Shown: piece by piece, positions 15,663 to 22,260 of the stretch | How positions within the stretch are numbered: position 1 is the stretch's first letter | Layout: every line of letters starts with the position of its first letter | Virus record (IMG/VR): IMGVR_UViG_3300042549_009481 | Location: 1-25,238 of that record | Strand: one strand, 5' to 3' | DNA length: 25,238 bases | From: a virus | The notes under the pieces: generated by a model | What the model was told of the DNA's origin: nothing | Seen by the model: the letters and a program-made list of their open reading frames with translations, nothing else | Databases searched by the model: none | Program-made: the position numbers and the translations under genes

Positions 15663-17375
15663 TCAGAGCAACACCAATTCGTAGTCGGATCCCAGCACCA
15701 CCGAGTCCCCCGGTTTGATCGCGCGCGACAGCGCCATGATCAGTGCAACGATGCCGTCGATCTTGTTTTCTGCTCGCTCCTTGCGTGGGTAAATGTTGTC
15801 TTTGGCGTCCAAATGGGCCACCACGTTGCTGACCATCCAGCCCAGCACCGGGTCGCCGTCGTGGACCAATTTCTTTTGAAGCACCAGGGCTTCGAGCGTC
15901 TTCATCGGCTCTGAGAAATTCAGCACCGTGGGACGCACTTCAATCATGGGCAGGCCCTCACTCATCATTCGGGTCGAAAGTTGCGTCGCCTGAAACGGAT
16001 CAAAGGCAACGGCCTGCACCGCAAATCGCGAGGACAGATCATTCAGATCTGCTTCGATCCAACTGAAATCAATCACATTACCCGGCGTTACCGTCAGCCG
16101 TCCGGTGTGCATCCAACCCGGGTACTGACTGTTGCCGTTGGCGTTGACTGTATCTTCCGGCAGGTAGTACTTGCCAAAGACCGCGAACGCATCGGCAATC
16201 TCGGGATGGGCAAACACAATGACCAAGGCGGCAATGTCCGTCTTGCTGGCCAGGTCCAGGCCCACCCAGCAGGGCTGGCCCACAAAGGACTCGATGTCCA
16301 GGTCCTGATCAGCACAGGCGTCCCAGGAGCGCATGTCCATCCATGCGGTGTCGGCGTTGACCCACTCGTTTAAGTGTTTGGTCTTGAAGTTGTTCATCGC
16401 ACTGGGCAACTGCATGGCCTTGGCCTGCAGCGGTCCCAGAATTTCCGGGCGCACCGAGATGCCCCAGTTGGGGTTGGCCTTCATCAGCGAGTCTTCGCTG
16501 GTCCAGTCGTCCCCGTCATCGAGACCGTAGACGATGCCAAACTGGCTGTCGTCTTCGAAGACGCCATCGAGCAGCCGGGTCACAAAGGTGCGCACCTCGT
16601 AGCAAATGCCTGAGCGGTTGCTGCCTGCGGTGGTGATCACCCACAGAAGTGAGTTGTCTCGTTTGCCGGTTCCGGTCTCAACCACGTCGTAGACGGTGCG
16701 GGTCTTGTGGGCGTGCAACTCGTCAATGCAGCCGAAGTGAATGTTCAGGCCGTCGAGCGTGGATCCCTCGGCTGAGAGCGCCTCAAACTTGGAGCCGGTC
16801 TGCAGCACGTTCATGTTGTGCGCACCGACGTTGACAGAAAACCGGCTGCGAAAACCTTGAGACCTGCGCGCCATGGTCTGGGCATCACCAAAAACAATGC
16901 GCGCCTGGTCGCGGGTGGTGGCAAGTGAATAAACCTCAGCACCACCTTCGCCATCGGCGGCCAGCATGTAAAGCGCAAGCGCAGACGACAGGGTCGACTT
17001 GGCGTTGCCACGCGGCACCTCGATGTACGAGCGCCGAAAGCGGCGGTTGCCGTCGGGCTTGACCCAGCCAAAGACGGTGGTCAGGATGAACACCTGCCAG
17101 GGTTCCAACTTGATCGTCTCGCCTGCCAGCGGTCCTTTGACGTGGGGCAGGCGCTCAATGAAGGCGCACAGGTTGTCGGCGGGATGGAACTCCCGTCCGT
17201 CCTTGTCGGTGAGCCTCGGGTTGAACTGGTAGGGACTTGCCTTGCCCTTGAACTTTGCCAGATCGTTCAACTGCCGTTGGCATGCCCGCTGGACCCATTT
17301 GCAGGTCATGATGTCACCGGCAACGACTGCCTGCGCATACTTGCGGGCAACGGCGGCGTAGTTCTCTGCTGCCAT
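15663..17375 (-). CDS. terL: Terminase large subunit
   Basis: 570 residues, a full-length ATPase-nuclease packaging motor. The ATPase domain has Walker A at about 120-128 (VPRGNAKST) and Walker B at 213-219 (HFGCIDE, Asp218-Glu219). The C-terminal RNase H-like nuclease has its first acidic residue in VGLDLASKTD (Asp374), a second in VAFDPFQATQL and a third in the DGIVALIMALSRA region. EPWQVFILTTVFGWV at 91-105 is typical of the terminase_1/YmfN group. It pumps DNA into the prohead with the portal. It begins nine bases after the small-subunit stop; ribosome site is weak. Confidence 0.96.
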   Translation of the reverse strand: MAAENYAAVARKYAQAVVAGDIMTCKWVQRACQRQLNDLAKFKGKASPYQFNPRLTDKDGREFHPADNLCAFIERLPHVKGPLAGETIKLEPWQVFILTTVFGWVKPDGNRRFRRSYIEVPRGNAKSTLSSALALYMLAADGEGGAEVYSLATTRDQARIVFGDAQTMARRSQGFRSRFSVNVGAHNMNVLQTGSKFEALSAEGSTLDGLNIHFGCIDELHAHKTRTVYDVVETGTGKRDNSLLWVITTAGSNRSGICYEVRTFVTRLLDGVFEDDSQFGIVYGLDDGDDWTSEDSLMKANPNWGISVRPEILGPLQAKAMQLPSAMNNFKTKHLNEWVNADTAWMDMRSWDACADQDLDIESFVGQPCWVGLDLASKTDIAALVIVFAHPEIADAFAVFGKYYLPEDTVNANGNSQYPGWMHTGRLTVTPGNVIDFSWIEADLNDLSSRFAVQAVAFDPFQATQLSTRMMSEGLPMIEVRPTVLNFSEPMKTLEALVLQKKLVHDGDPVLGWMVSNVVAHLDAKDNIYPRKERAENKIDGIVALIMALSRAIKPGDSVVLGSDYELVLL

Positions 17376-17384
17376 CAGTTGGTC

Positions 17385-17843
17385 TTAGCCAGCAATGTCG
17401 GCCCAAGGGTCCAAATCGATCTGGGTATCTGTGGGCTGTGTGATGCGCGAACGCGACGCTGGCGTAAAGCCCATCTCCACCGCTGCCTTGGTCATGATCT
17501 GCGCCTGCTTGTTCGCGATGGCCAGGTACGGCGACTGCATTGGCACACCGGTATTCGGTGCTTTGATCAGCAGGCCCGTCTTGGTGATTCCGATCTGGGC
17601 CTTGCGGTACAGGTCCGCAGCGCAGGACCAGACTTCCAGCACCGACATATCGAGCTTGCGCAGCAAATGCTCGGGTGCGCTGTCAATGGCATAGCGCCAG
17701 GCTTGCTTGGCACCATCTGACATGTACTCGGGCGGCGCAACCAGATCCCCTTCGGGCTGTGGCTCATGCGGGTTGGTCCTGCACTTTTGCAGGGTTCCCC
17801 TGAGCTTTTTGATCTCAGTGGGGAGCGGCTTTCTTCCGGCCAT
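17385..17843 (-). CDS. terS: Terminase small subunit, P27 family
   Basis: 152 residues. MAGRKPLPTEIKKLRGTLQK is the standard N-terminus of P27-family (PF05119) small terminase subunits, followed by a helical core (DGAKQAWRYAIDSAPEHLLR, LDMSVLEVWSCAADLYRKAQ) and a C-terminal SPYLAIANKQAQIMTKAAVE segment with EMGFTPASRSRI, also characteristic. This subunit recognises the packaging site and recruits the large subunit. It lies immediately before terL and directly after the palindrome-rich gap proposed as cos. Confidence 0.93.
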   Translation of the reverse strand: MAGRKPLPTEIKKLRGTLQKCRTNPHEPQPEGDLVAPPEYMSDGAKQAWRYAIDSAPEHLLRKLDMSVLEVWSCAADLYRKAQIGITKTGLLIKAPNTGVPMQSPYLAIANKQAQIMTKAAVEMGFTPASRSRITQPTDTQIDLDPWADIAG

Positions 17844-17961
17844 TAATCATCCGTTCTGGGGGATCCCCCCTTGGTTTCAATTTGCACGCGCAAAAATCTT
17901 GGCAGGCGCACGCATCTTTGGCCGCCTTCTGTAGAGATTCAGACCCCCCCGGGGGGTGGTC
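17844..17961. other. Candidate cos / packaging site region
   Basis: This non-coding stretch between the HNH gene and terS contains three palindromic elements: GGGGGATCCCCC at 17858-17869 (12 bp, perfect), TTTGC-ACGC-GCAAA at 17881-17894, and a GC run at 17942-17961 in which nine of ten base pairs of a 20-bp palindrome match (centre CCCCCCGGGGGG at 17945-17956). Location between HNH and terS is where cos lies in HK97-like phages. GC-rich palindromes fit cohesive-end cleavage. The exact nick positions cannot be read from sequence alone. Confidence 0.5.
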
Positions 17962-18325
17962 AGCCTCGCCTTGCGGTCTCACGCGCCGTCTTTCGGTTGT
18001 GACATGAGACGCACAGGCCTTGCAGATTGACCCAGTCAAAGCGCTCACCGCCGTCCTTGAGCGGCCTGATGTGGTCAGCAACCTTGGCTGCCACCACCAG
18101 ACCCGTGCCCTTGCACGCCACACACAACGGGTGTTCACGCAGAAAGGCCGCACGCACCTCACGCCAGCGCACCGACTGGTAGAAGCCCACCTCGGCATCA
18201 AAGCCACGCCTGGCACGCCCGTAGTCCCGGTGCACCTGGGTACGGTGTTGCTCGCAATAGCCCGGCTTGTCCAGCACCAACGCACAGGCGGGATGTCGGC
18301 ATGGTGTCGGGGCACTGCGGGGCAT
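17960..18325 (-). CDS. HNH endonuclease, packaging-associated
   Basis: 121 residues. HNH core: C68 and C71 (PLCVACKG), VADHIRPLKDGGERFDWVNL (Asp84-His85 and Asn100), then GLCVSCHNRKT (C105, C108, His109); the four Cys form a zinc site around the beta-beta-alpha-metal active site. The N-terminus carries a second CxxxxC...CxxH cluster (C9, C14, C24, H27). In HK97 the homologous gp74 next to cos is needed for terminase cleavage, and this gene is in the same place. The start is ATG at 18323-18325 with a GGGGAA box some 10 bases upstream. Confidence 0.9.
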   Translation of the reverse strand: MPRSAPTPCRHPACALVLDKPGYCEQHRTQVHRDYGRARRGFDAEVGFYQSVRWREVRAAFLREHPLCVACKGTGLVVAAKVADHIRPLKDGGERFDWVNLQGLCVSCHNRKTARETARRG

Positions 18326-18402
18326 AGCGGCTTATTCCCCACTCATTCAAAAAACCAATCGGATTTGATGCGGGTATTGCTTGGCTTTACTGGGGTTCAG
18401 AG

Positions 18403-18416
18403 CGTTCATAGGAACG
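18403..18416. promoter_or_regulatory. Inverted repeat upstream of the plus-strand cassette
   Basis: CGTTC-ATAG-GAACG is a perfect 5-bp inverted repeat with a 4-base centre, lying 27 bases before the start of the first cassette gene and inside the divergent gap towards the HNH gene. It could be an operator or a small leader hairpin. A TTGATG box at 18365-18370 might be a -35 with a weak TACTGG at 18388-18393, but this promoter is poor. Confidence 0.35.
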
Positions 18417-18443
18417 TCATCAACAACCCAAGGAGCTTTGCAA

Positions 18444-18650
18444 ATGACCTACACCACACAGTTCACCGTCGACGAGGTCGGGTTCATCCAGATCGCGCTC
18501 ACCAAGGTGCTGGCAGCCGCCGCACGCGGTGAGCTTGACCTCAACCTGCTGGCTCGCGAGGAACTGGCCTCACGCGGCCTTGACACCCAAGGCGAGTGGG
18601 TCGGCTTTGACCGCGCCCGACAGATCCACCAGGTGCGGGGAGCCAAGTGA
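18444..18650 (+). CDS. Small protein of the plus-strand cassette, unknown function (68 aa)
   Basis: 68 residues. The ATG at 18444 is preceded by AAGGAG, the clearest ribosome site nearby, so an earlier in-frame ATG at 18381 is not used. The protein (MTYTTQFTVDEVGFIQIALT, then KVLAAAARGELDLNLLAREE and LASRGLDTQGEWVGFDRARQ) looks mostly helical with a conserved-looking GLDxxGEWVGFxRA segment. I recall similar proteins next to DUF6900-like genes on proteobacterial mobile elements, but I cannot name the family. It is the first of three genes opposite to the phage operons; its stop overlaps the next ATG by one base. Confidence 0.72.
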   Translation: MTYTTQFTVDEVGFIQIALTKVLAAAARGELDLNLLAREELASRGLDTQGEWVGFDRARQIHQVRGAK

Positions 18651-18838
18651 TGGACGCCAAAACACTGGAGCGTCTGCTCAACCAAATCGCCGCAGAGCAT
18701 CTGCACATCGACACGCTGGCCACCCGCAGCAGCGACCGCCTGGACTTTCATGAAGTCAGCGTCTGGGGCCTCAAAGAAGCCCTGCAAGCCGCCTTCACGG
18801 CGGGCCAGCAATCCAAACAAACAACCCAACCAAACTGA
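18650..18838 (+). CDS. DUF6900-like small protein (62 aa)
   Basis: 62 residues from the ATG that overlaps the preceding stop (TGATG), indicating translational coupling; a GTG three bases upstream is an alternative. Key segment: LLNQIAAEHLHIDTLATRSS, then RLDFHEVSVWGLKEALQAAF ending in AGQ. The pattern I-A-x-E-H-L-x-I-x-T-L-x-x-R-x-S-D-x-L-D-F-H is that of DUF6900-type small proteins of plasmids, integrative elements and phages. Function is unknown. It is the middle gene of the cassette. Confidence 0.75.
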   Translation: MDAKTLERLLNQIAAEHLHIDTLATRSSDRLDFHEVSVWGLKEALQAAFTAGQQSKQTTQPN

Positions 18839-18852
18839 TACCGGAGATCAAC

Positions 18853-19329
18853 ATGAAACTCACACCCAGCCAAACCTTGCTTCTCAACGCCGCAGCCGTC
18901 CATCCTCAGCATGTGCTGACCGACTTCCCGCCCAACCTCAAAGGTGGCGCGTTGATCAAGGTGCTGACCAGCCTTGGCAACGAAGGTCTGATCCGGCCCC
19001 ACAGCAAAGGCGCTTCAGGCTCGACCCGCTTTGCCATCACCGTCGCAGGGTTGCAGGCCATCGGCATTGAGCCACCAGCCAAATCCAAACGCGAAGGTAG
19101 CAAGCAGTCGGTGCTCATCGATCTGATGAAACGCCCGGAAGGTGCAACGCTTGCGCAAATGGTGGAGGCCACAGGTTGGCAGGCGCACACCGTGCGCGGC
19201 TGCATGGCCGGGGCCTTGAAAAAGAAACTGGGACTGACCATCGACTCCGTCAAGGAGAGCGGTGGTGAGCGGGTCTACAGGGTCTCACCCTCCAGTTCGC
19301 TCCCCACAGCATCATCTAAAACCGACTGA
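18853..19329 (+). CDS. DUF3489 protein with two winged-helix-like domains
   Basis: 158 residues. The C-terminal half (KQSVLIDLMKRPEGATLAQM, VEATGWQAHTVRGCMAGALK, KKLGLTIDSV and GERVYRV) is a clear DUF3489 domain: a winged-helix-like fold with the TGWQxHTVRG motif. The N-terminal half (LTPSQTLLLNAAAVHPQHVL, GALIKVLTSLGNEGLIRPH, RFAITVAGLQAIGI) reads as another winged-helix domain. The protein therefore probably binds DNA and may regulate its own cassette or phage genes. GGAG lies before the ATG. Its last 55 bases overlap the 3' end of the convergent methyltransferase gene. Confidence 0.85.
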   Translation: MKLTPSQTLLLNAAAVHPQHVLTDFPPNLKGGALIKVLTSLGNEGLIRPHSKGASGSTRFAITVAGLQAIGIEPPAKSKREGSKQSVLIDLMKRPEGATLAQMVEATGWQAHTVRGCMAGALKKKLGLTIDSVKESGGERVYRVSPSSSLPTASSKTD

Positions 19330-20561
19330 CTTTGCGGCGCAAGATCCGCAAATGCTGAGCCATCCGATTCACGGGTGGCTTTCTGTCCTGTGAAGTCTTC
19401 CCAGCGCTTGACGATCACGTCCACGTACTTGGGATCCATCTCCATGAGCCGCGCCTGGCGATTGGTTTTCTCGCAGGCAATGAGCGTGGTGCCAGAGCCG
19501 CCAAACAAGTCGATCACGATGTCGCGCGTCTTGGATGAGTTCTTAATGGCCCGCTCGACCAACTCCACCGGCTTCATCGTCGGATGCAGGTCGTTAACGT
19601 GAGGCTTTTTGTAGTTCCAGATATCCGACTGGTCGCGGTCACCGCACCAAAAGTGTTTTGCGCCTTCCTTCCATCCGTAGAGGATGGGCTCGTACTGGCG
19701 CTGGTAGTCGGCGCGACCGAGCGTGAAAGTGTTCTTGGCCCAGATCACAAACGTTGACCACTTGCCACCGGCATCCAGCCAGGCCTTTTGCAAGGTGTGC
19801 AACTCGGATGAGCTCATACACACGTAGCAGGCACCTTTGGTGACCACCAGCAAGTTGACGCAGGCGTCATACAGGAACTTGTAGAACCCGTCACCGAGCG
19901 CATCGTTCATGATGCGGCGGTCCTTGCCGCGCATCTTGTCTTTGGCGTTGTTGCCGTAGTCCACGTTGTAGGGTGGATCGGTGAATGCCATGTCGGCGAG
20001 CTGACCGTTCATCAGGCGCTCGACATCGGAGAGCACAGTGGAGTCGCCGCACAGCAAACGGTGCTGACCCAGGACCCACACATCGCCTGTTTTGGAGACA
20101 GGGTCAGCTGGCACATCGGGTACTGCATCGTCTTCGGTCAGACCTGTGGTGTCGCCGTCGCCATTGAGCAAACGCTCGAGTTCTTCGTCACCAAAGCCCA
20201 TCAGATCCAGATTGAAGTCGGCCTCATCGAGTTCGGCAATCTCAAGCTTGAGCAACTCTTCGTCCCAGCCAGCGTTGGCAGCGATGCGGTTGTCGGCCAG
20301 GATGTAGGCTTTCTTTTGAATTGCGGTGAGGTGGCCCAACTCGATCACGGGCACTTGTGTCAGTGCAAGTTTGCGCGCAGCTGCCAGACGACCGTGCCCT
20401 GCGATCACGCCTTTGTCGCCGTCGGTGAGGATCGGATTGGTGAAACCAAACTCTGCAATGGATGCGGCAATCTGTGCCACCTGGTCTTCGCTGTGGGTGC
20501 GGGCGTTTCGCGCATACGGGATGAGCGAATCCACCGCGACCATTCGGATCTCGGGTGTCAT
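19275..20561 (-). CDS. ParB-N / DNA methyltransferase fusion
   Basis: 428 residues from the ATG at 20559-20561 (MTPEIRMVAVDSLIPYARNA); a GTG at 20661-20663 would place translation inside a hairpin and is not preferred. Residues 1-110 are a ParB/Srx-like domain (RNARTHSEDQVAQIAASIAE, GVIAGHGRLAAARKL, AYILADNRIA). The C-terminal part is an N-4/N-6 methylase (PF01555) with DPPY at 195-198 (FTDPPYNVDYG, motif IV) and FGGSGTT at 353-359 (motif I), so an adenine-N6 or cytosine-N4 methyltransferase with IV before I. Such fusions are common in phages and may protect DNA from restriction. No partner nuclease is near. Weak ribosome site. Confidence 0.92.
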   Translation of the reverse strand: MTPEIRMVAVDSLIPYARNARTHSEDQVAQIAASIAEFGFTNPILTDGDKGVIAGHGRLAAARKLALTQVPVIELGHLTAIQKKAYILADNRIAANAGWDEELLKLEIAELDEADFNLDLMGFGDEELERLLNGDGDTTGLTEDDAVPDVPADPVSKTGDVWVLGQHRLLCGDSTVLSDVERLMNGQLADMAFTDPPYNVDYGNNAKDKMRGKDRRIMNDALGDGFYKFLYDACVNLLVVTKGACYVCMSSSELHTLQKAWLDAGGKWSTFVIWAKNTFTLGRADYQRQYEPILYGWKEGAKHFWCGDRDQSDIWNYKKPHVNDLHPTMKPVELVERAIKNSSKTRDIVIDLFGGSGTTLIACEKTNRQARLMEMDPKYVDVIVKRWEDFTGQKATRESDGSAFADLAPQSQSVLDDAVGSELEGETL

Positions 20562-20649
20562 AGGGAAGCTTTCGGGTTGGTGCGCGGCGTGCAGGTCAAC
20601 CAGCGAGGGCTGCTTGCAAGCGCGATAAATGCGGGGAAGTGAAGACCCA

Positions 20650-20685
20650 AACAAAACGCCCACAAGGCGGTAACCGTGTGGGCGT
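20650..20685 (-). terminator. Strong hairpin with T-tract upstream of the methyltransferase
   Basis: A perfect 9-bp stem: on the minus strand ACGCCCACA, a 12-base loop, TGTGGGCGT, followed by TTTGTTT. The loop contains CGGTTACCG, which can fold on itself. It looks like an intrinsic terminator for the upstream operon or for the candidate promoter just before it. No such T-run follows on the plus strand. Confidence 0.65.
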
Positions 20686-20704
20686 AATTTGAGTGATTAG
20701 CAGA

Positions 20705-20733
20705 ATGCTACCTCTTCGATATATACGCGTCAA
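20705..20733 (-). promoter_or_regulatory. Candidate sigma-70 promoter for the methyltransferase
   Basis: On the minus strand TTGACG (20733-20728) and TAGCAT (20710-20705) are separated by exactly 17 bases. -35 matches 5 of 6 and -10 matches 4 of 6 to consensus. Transcription would begin near 20698, about a dozen bases before the terminator-like hairpin, so either a short RNA or a 5' leader of about 137 bases ending at the methyltransferase start. Confidence 0.6.
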
Positions 20734-20749
20734 TAGGTTATTTGATGAT

Positions 20750-21271
20750 TTAACGCGAGTACCCGTAATGCACCGCCAGTACCCCTAAAGCGCCGACCAA
20801 AATGCCCTTGGCCTCGTACTGATTGAGCGTGCGTCCGTTCCACCCCTCCTGGGCAGACCACTCCCTCACGCTCTGACCCAAACCCGCCACATGCCAGACC
20901 GCGCAGCCGCCGGGGCTGCCAATTCCACCCACCGCATCGAGCGCCTCGCCCAGGCGCTTTCTGGCCCAGGCACAGCGCTCAGTCATCGTGTCCTGCCAAT
21001 GACCGCCGGGGATGCGATCAAGCGGCGGTGATCCCGCAGGACTTAGCTGCGCAAAGACAAAGGTACGAGAGAAGTCCTGACCCGCGTCGTGCATCTGCGC
21101 CGTGATCGCGCCGTTGCGCATCAAAAGCCCGAGAGAGTCAACGGTCCGGAAATGCTCGGTGCGGTAGCTGGTGCCTTCCTCTGCTTCGCTGACCCACTCA
21201 CCAACCCGGCCACCTGGCAGACTCACCAGAGCGCCATGGGTCAGTGGCTGTGCGACTTGCTTTTTAGCCAT
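20750..21271 (-). CDS. Unknown phage protein, DUF6456-like (173 aa)
   Basis: 173 residues from the ATG at 21269-21271, preceded by a near-perfect AAGGAGGT; the longer frame from 21334 is not needed. The sequence (FRTVDSLGLLMRNGAITAQM, HDAGQDFSRTFVFAQ, ARKRLGEALDAVGGIGSPGG, GWNGRTLNQYEAKGILVGAL and LAVHYG near the end) resembles the helical DUF6456-type domain with its L..L..G.I...Q..AG..F pattern. The LxALxALGVLxxHYG end fits. Role unknown; its place before the late operon makes a regulator conceivable, only a guess. Coupled to the resolvase gene by an 8-base overlap. Confidence 0.72.
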   Translation of the reverse strand: MAKKQVAQPLTHGALVSLPGGRVGEWVSEAEEGTSYRTEHFRTVDSLGLLMRNGAITAQMHDAGQDFSRTFVFAQLSPAGSPPLDRIPGGHWQDTMTERCAWARKRLGEALDAVGGIGSPGGCAVWHVAGLGQSVREWSAQEGWNGRTLNQYEAKGILVGALGVLAVHYGYSR

Positions 21272-21806
21272 GGCGCACCTCCTTGCCCAAGGCGGGGTCC
21301 GCACCCTGCGCCAGCGCCCAGTGCAAGAGCGCAAGAGCGTCCGCTTCGTTGTCGTCGGTGACCGGGTGGCCCAACGCCTTCATGGCCGCAATCACCTCAG
21401 CCTTGCCTGCATTGCCTTTGCCGGTGGCATGGCGTTTGATGGTTCCCACCGGAACACCCTGGTACGGGATCTGGTGGTGCTCGCACCAGGCGGTCAGCGT
21501 AGCCAGCAGGCCGCCGTAGACGTGCGCGGCGTCTACGCCGAGGTGACGGCGCACCTCCTCAAAGTAAATGGTTCCAATGCCCGCCAAATTGGTCTGTGAG
21601 CCAGTCTGTGATCCGCTCAAGGCCAGCATGTCAGCGAGCCACCGCCCAAAGCGCAGGTAGCGCATGCCACCGCCCTCAAAGCGCTGGGACTTGAAGCTCA
21701 CAAAGCCATGCGCCACAGGGCCGTTGGCCGATCGCAATGCCCAGCCAGTGGTAGTGCCCAGGTCCAAGGCGAGGATGACAAGGCGCGGGGTGGATTCGGT
21801 ATTCAT
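21264..21806 (-). CDS. RuvC-like Holliday junction resolvase
   Basis: 180 residues. RNase H-fold resolvase signatures: LALDLGTTTGWALRS (first catalytic Asp15), GTIYFEEVRRHLG (Glu), and VTDDNEADALALLHWALAQ (Asp-Asp, Asp). HATGKGNAGKAEVIAAMKAL is also typical of phage RuvC-like enzymes. It would cleave branched DNA during replication and before packaging. The start has GGAGGA upstream. It is the first gene after the repeat-rich region and overlaps the next gene. Confidence 0.9.
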   Translation of the reverse strand: MNTESTPRLVILALDLGTTTGWALRSANGPVAHGFVSFKSQRFEGGGMRYLRFGRWLADMLALSGSQTGSQTNLAGIGTIYFEEVRRHLGVDAAHVYGGLLATLTAWCEHHQIPYQGVPVGTIKRHATGKGNAGKAEVIAAMKALGHPVTDDNEADALALLHWALAQGADPALGKEVRHG

Positions 21807-22260
21807 CAGGGATGTCCTCCAAGGGTTCGTACAAGGGTTCTTGTGCGACCTGGAGGAGCGCTGGCACCAAGGCCGTGTCAGGGCGGGTGCGGCTCCCTCA
21901 TGTCTGTCATTGCCGATTTGTTCAATCGGCTGCGGTTATCAGGGCTGGCAAAAAGTCGTCAACAGGTGACGGGGGCTTTCTTCAATACTTCATCTTTCAA
22001 AGGTGGAGTCCGGGTCTGGTGGGGTACTTATTTCAATACTTCTTCTTTCAATATATATACCTATGTCTCTTTCTACCCACTCTGACCCCACCAGAGCGCA
22101 CGTTTTCGCGCGCGCGAGGGATTTTTTGTGTGTATAGGGCCCCGAATATTTATTTGTATATAGAGGCACCCCCATTGAAAGAAGGTCGTAATTGAAAGAA
22201 GTCACAGGGAGGGCTTCTTTCAATACTTCATCTTTCAAAGGTGGAGTCTGATTAGGCCGT
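21807..22260. other. Repeat-rich non-coding region, candidate replication origin
   Basis: No credible gene. Contains a perfect 7-bp hairpin GCCGATT-TGTTC-AATCGGC at 21912-21930; three copies of TTTCAATACTTC-w-TCTTTCAA (21980-22000, 22031-22051, 22217-22238), two of which share 29 identical bases with TTCAA...GGTGGAGTC (21982-22010 and 22220-22248); two inverted copies of TTGAAAGAA at 22175-22183 and 22192-22200; AT-rich blocks at 22051-22060 and 22145-22163; a CG-alternating tract near 22106-22117; and an 11-bp inverted repeat (22015-22025 with 22085-22095). Sits between the primase and resolvase genes. Confidence 0.6.

Noticed and set aside
17815-18342. 175-codon minus-strand frame spanning HNH and the gap before terS
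   Set aside because: It reads the HNH gene in another frame; the HNH frame has all catalytic motifs and this one has Arg/Pro/Trp-rich text with no pattern.
20561-20663. 34-residue N-terminal extension of the ParB-methyltransferase from GTG 20661-20663
   Set aside because: The GTG lies inside the terminator-like stem, no ribosome site precedes it, and the family starts at the MTPEIR position.
22063-22137. 24-codon plus-strand peptide in the repeat region
   Set aside because: No ribosome site and an alternating CG tract inside; nothing supports translation.
21977-22250. CRISPR array
   Set aside because: Repeats are few, unevenly spaced and in both orientations, with no uniform spacers and no cas gene.
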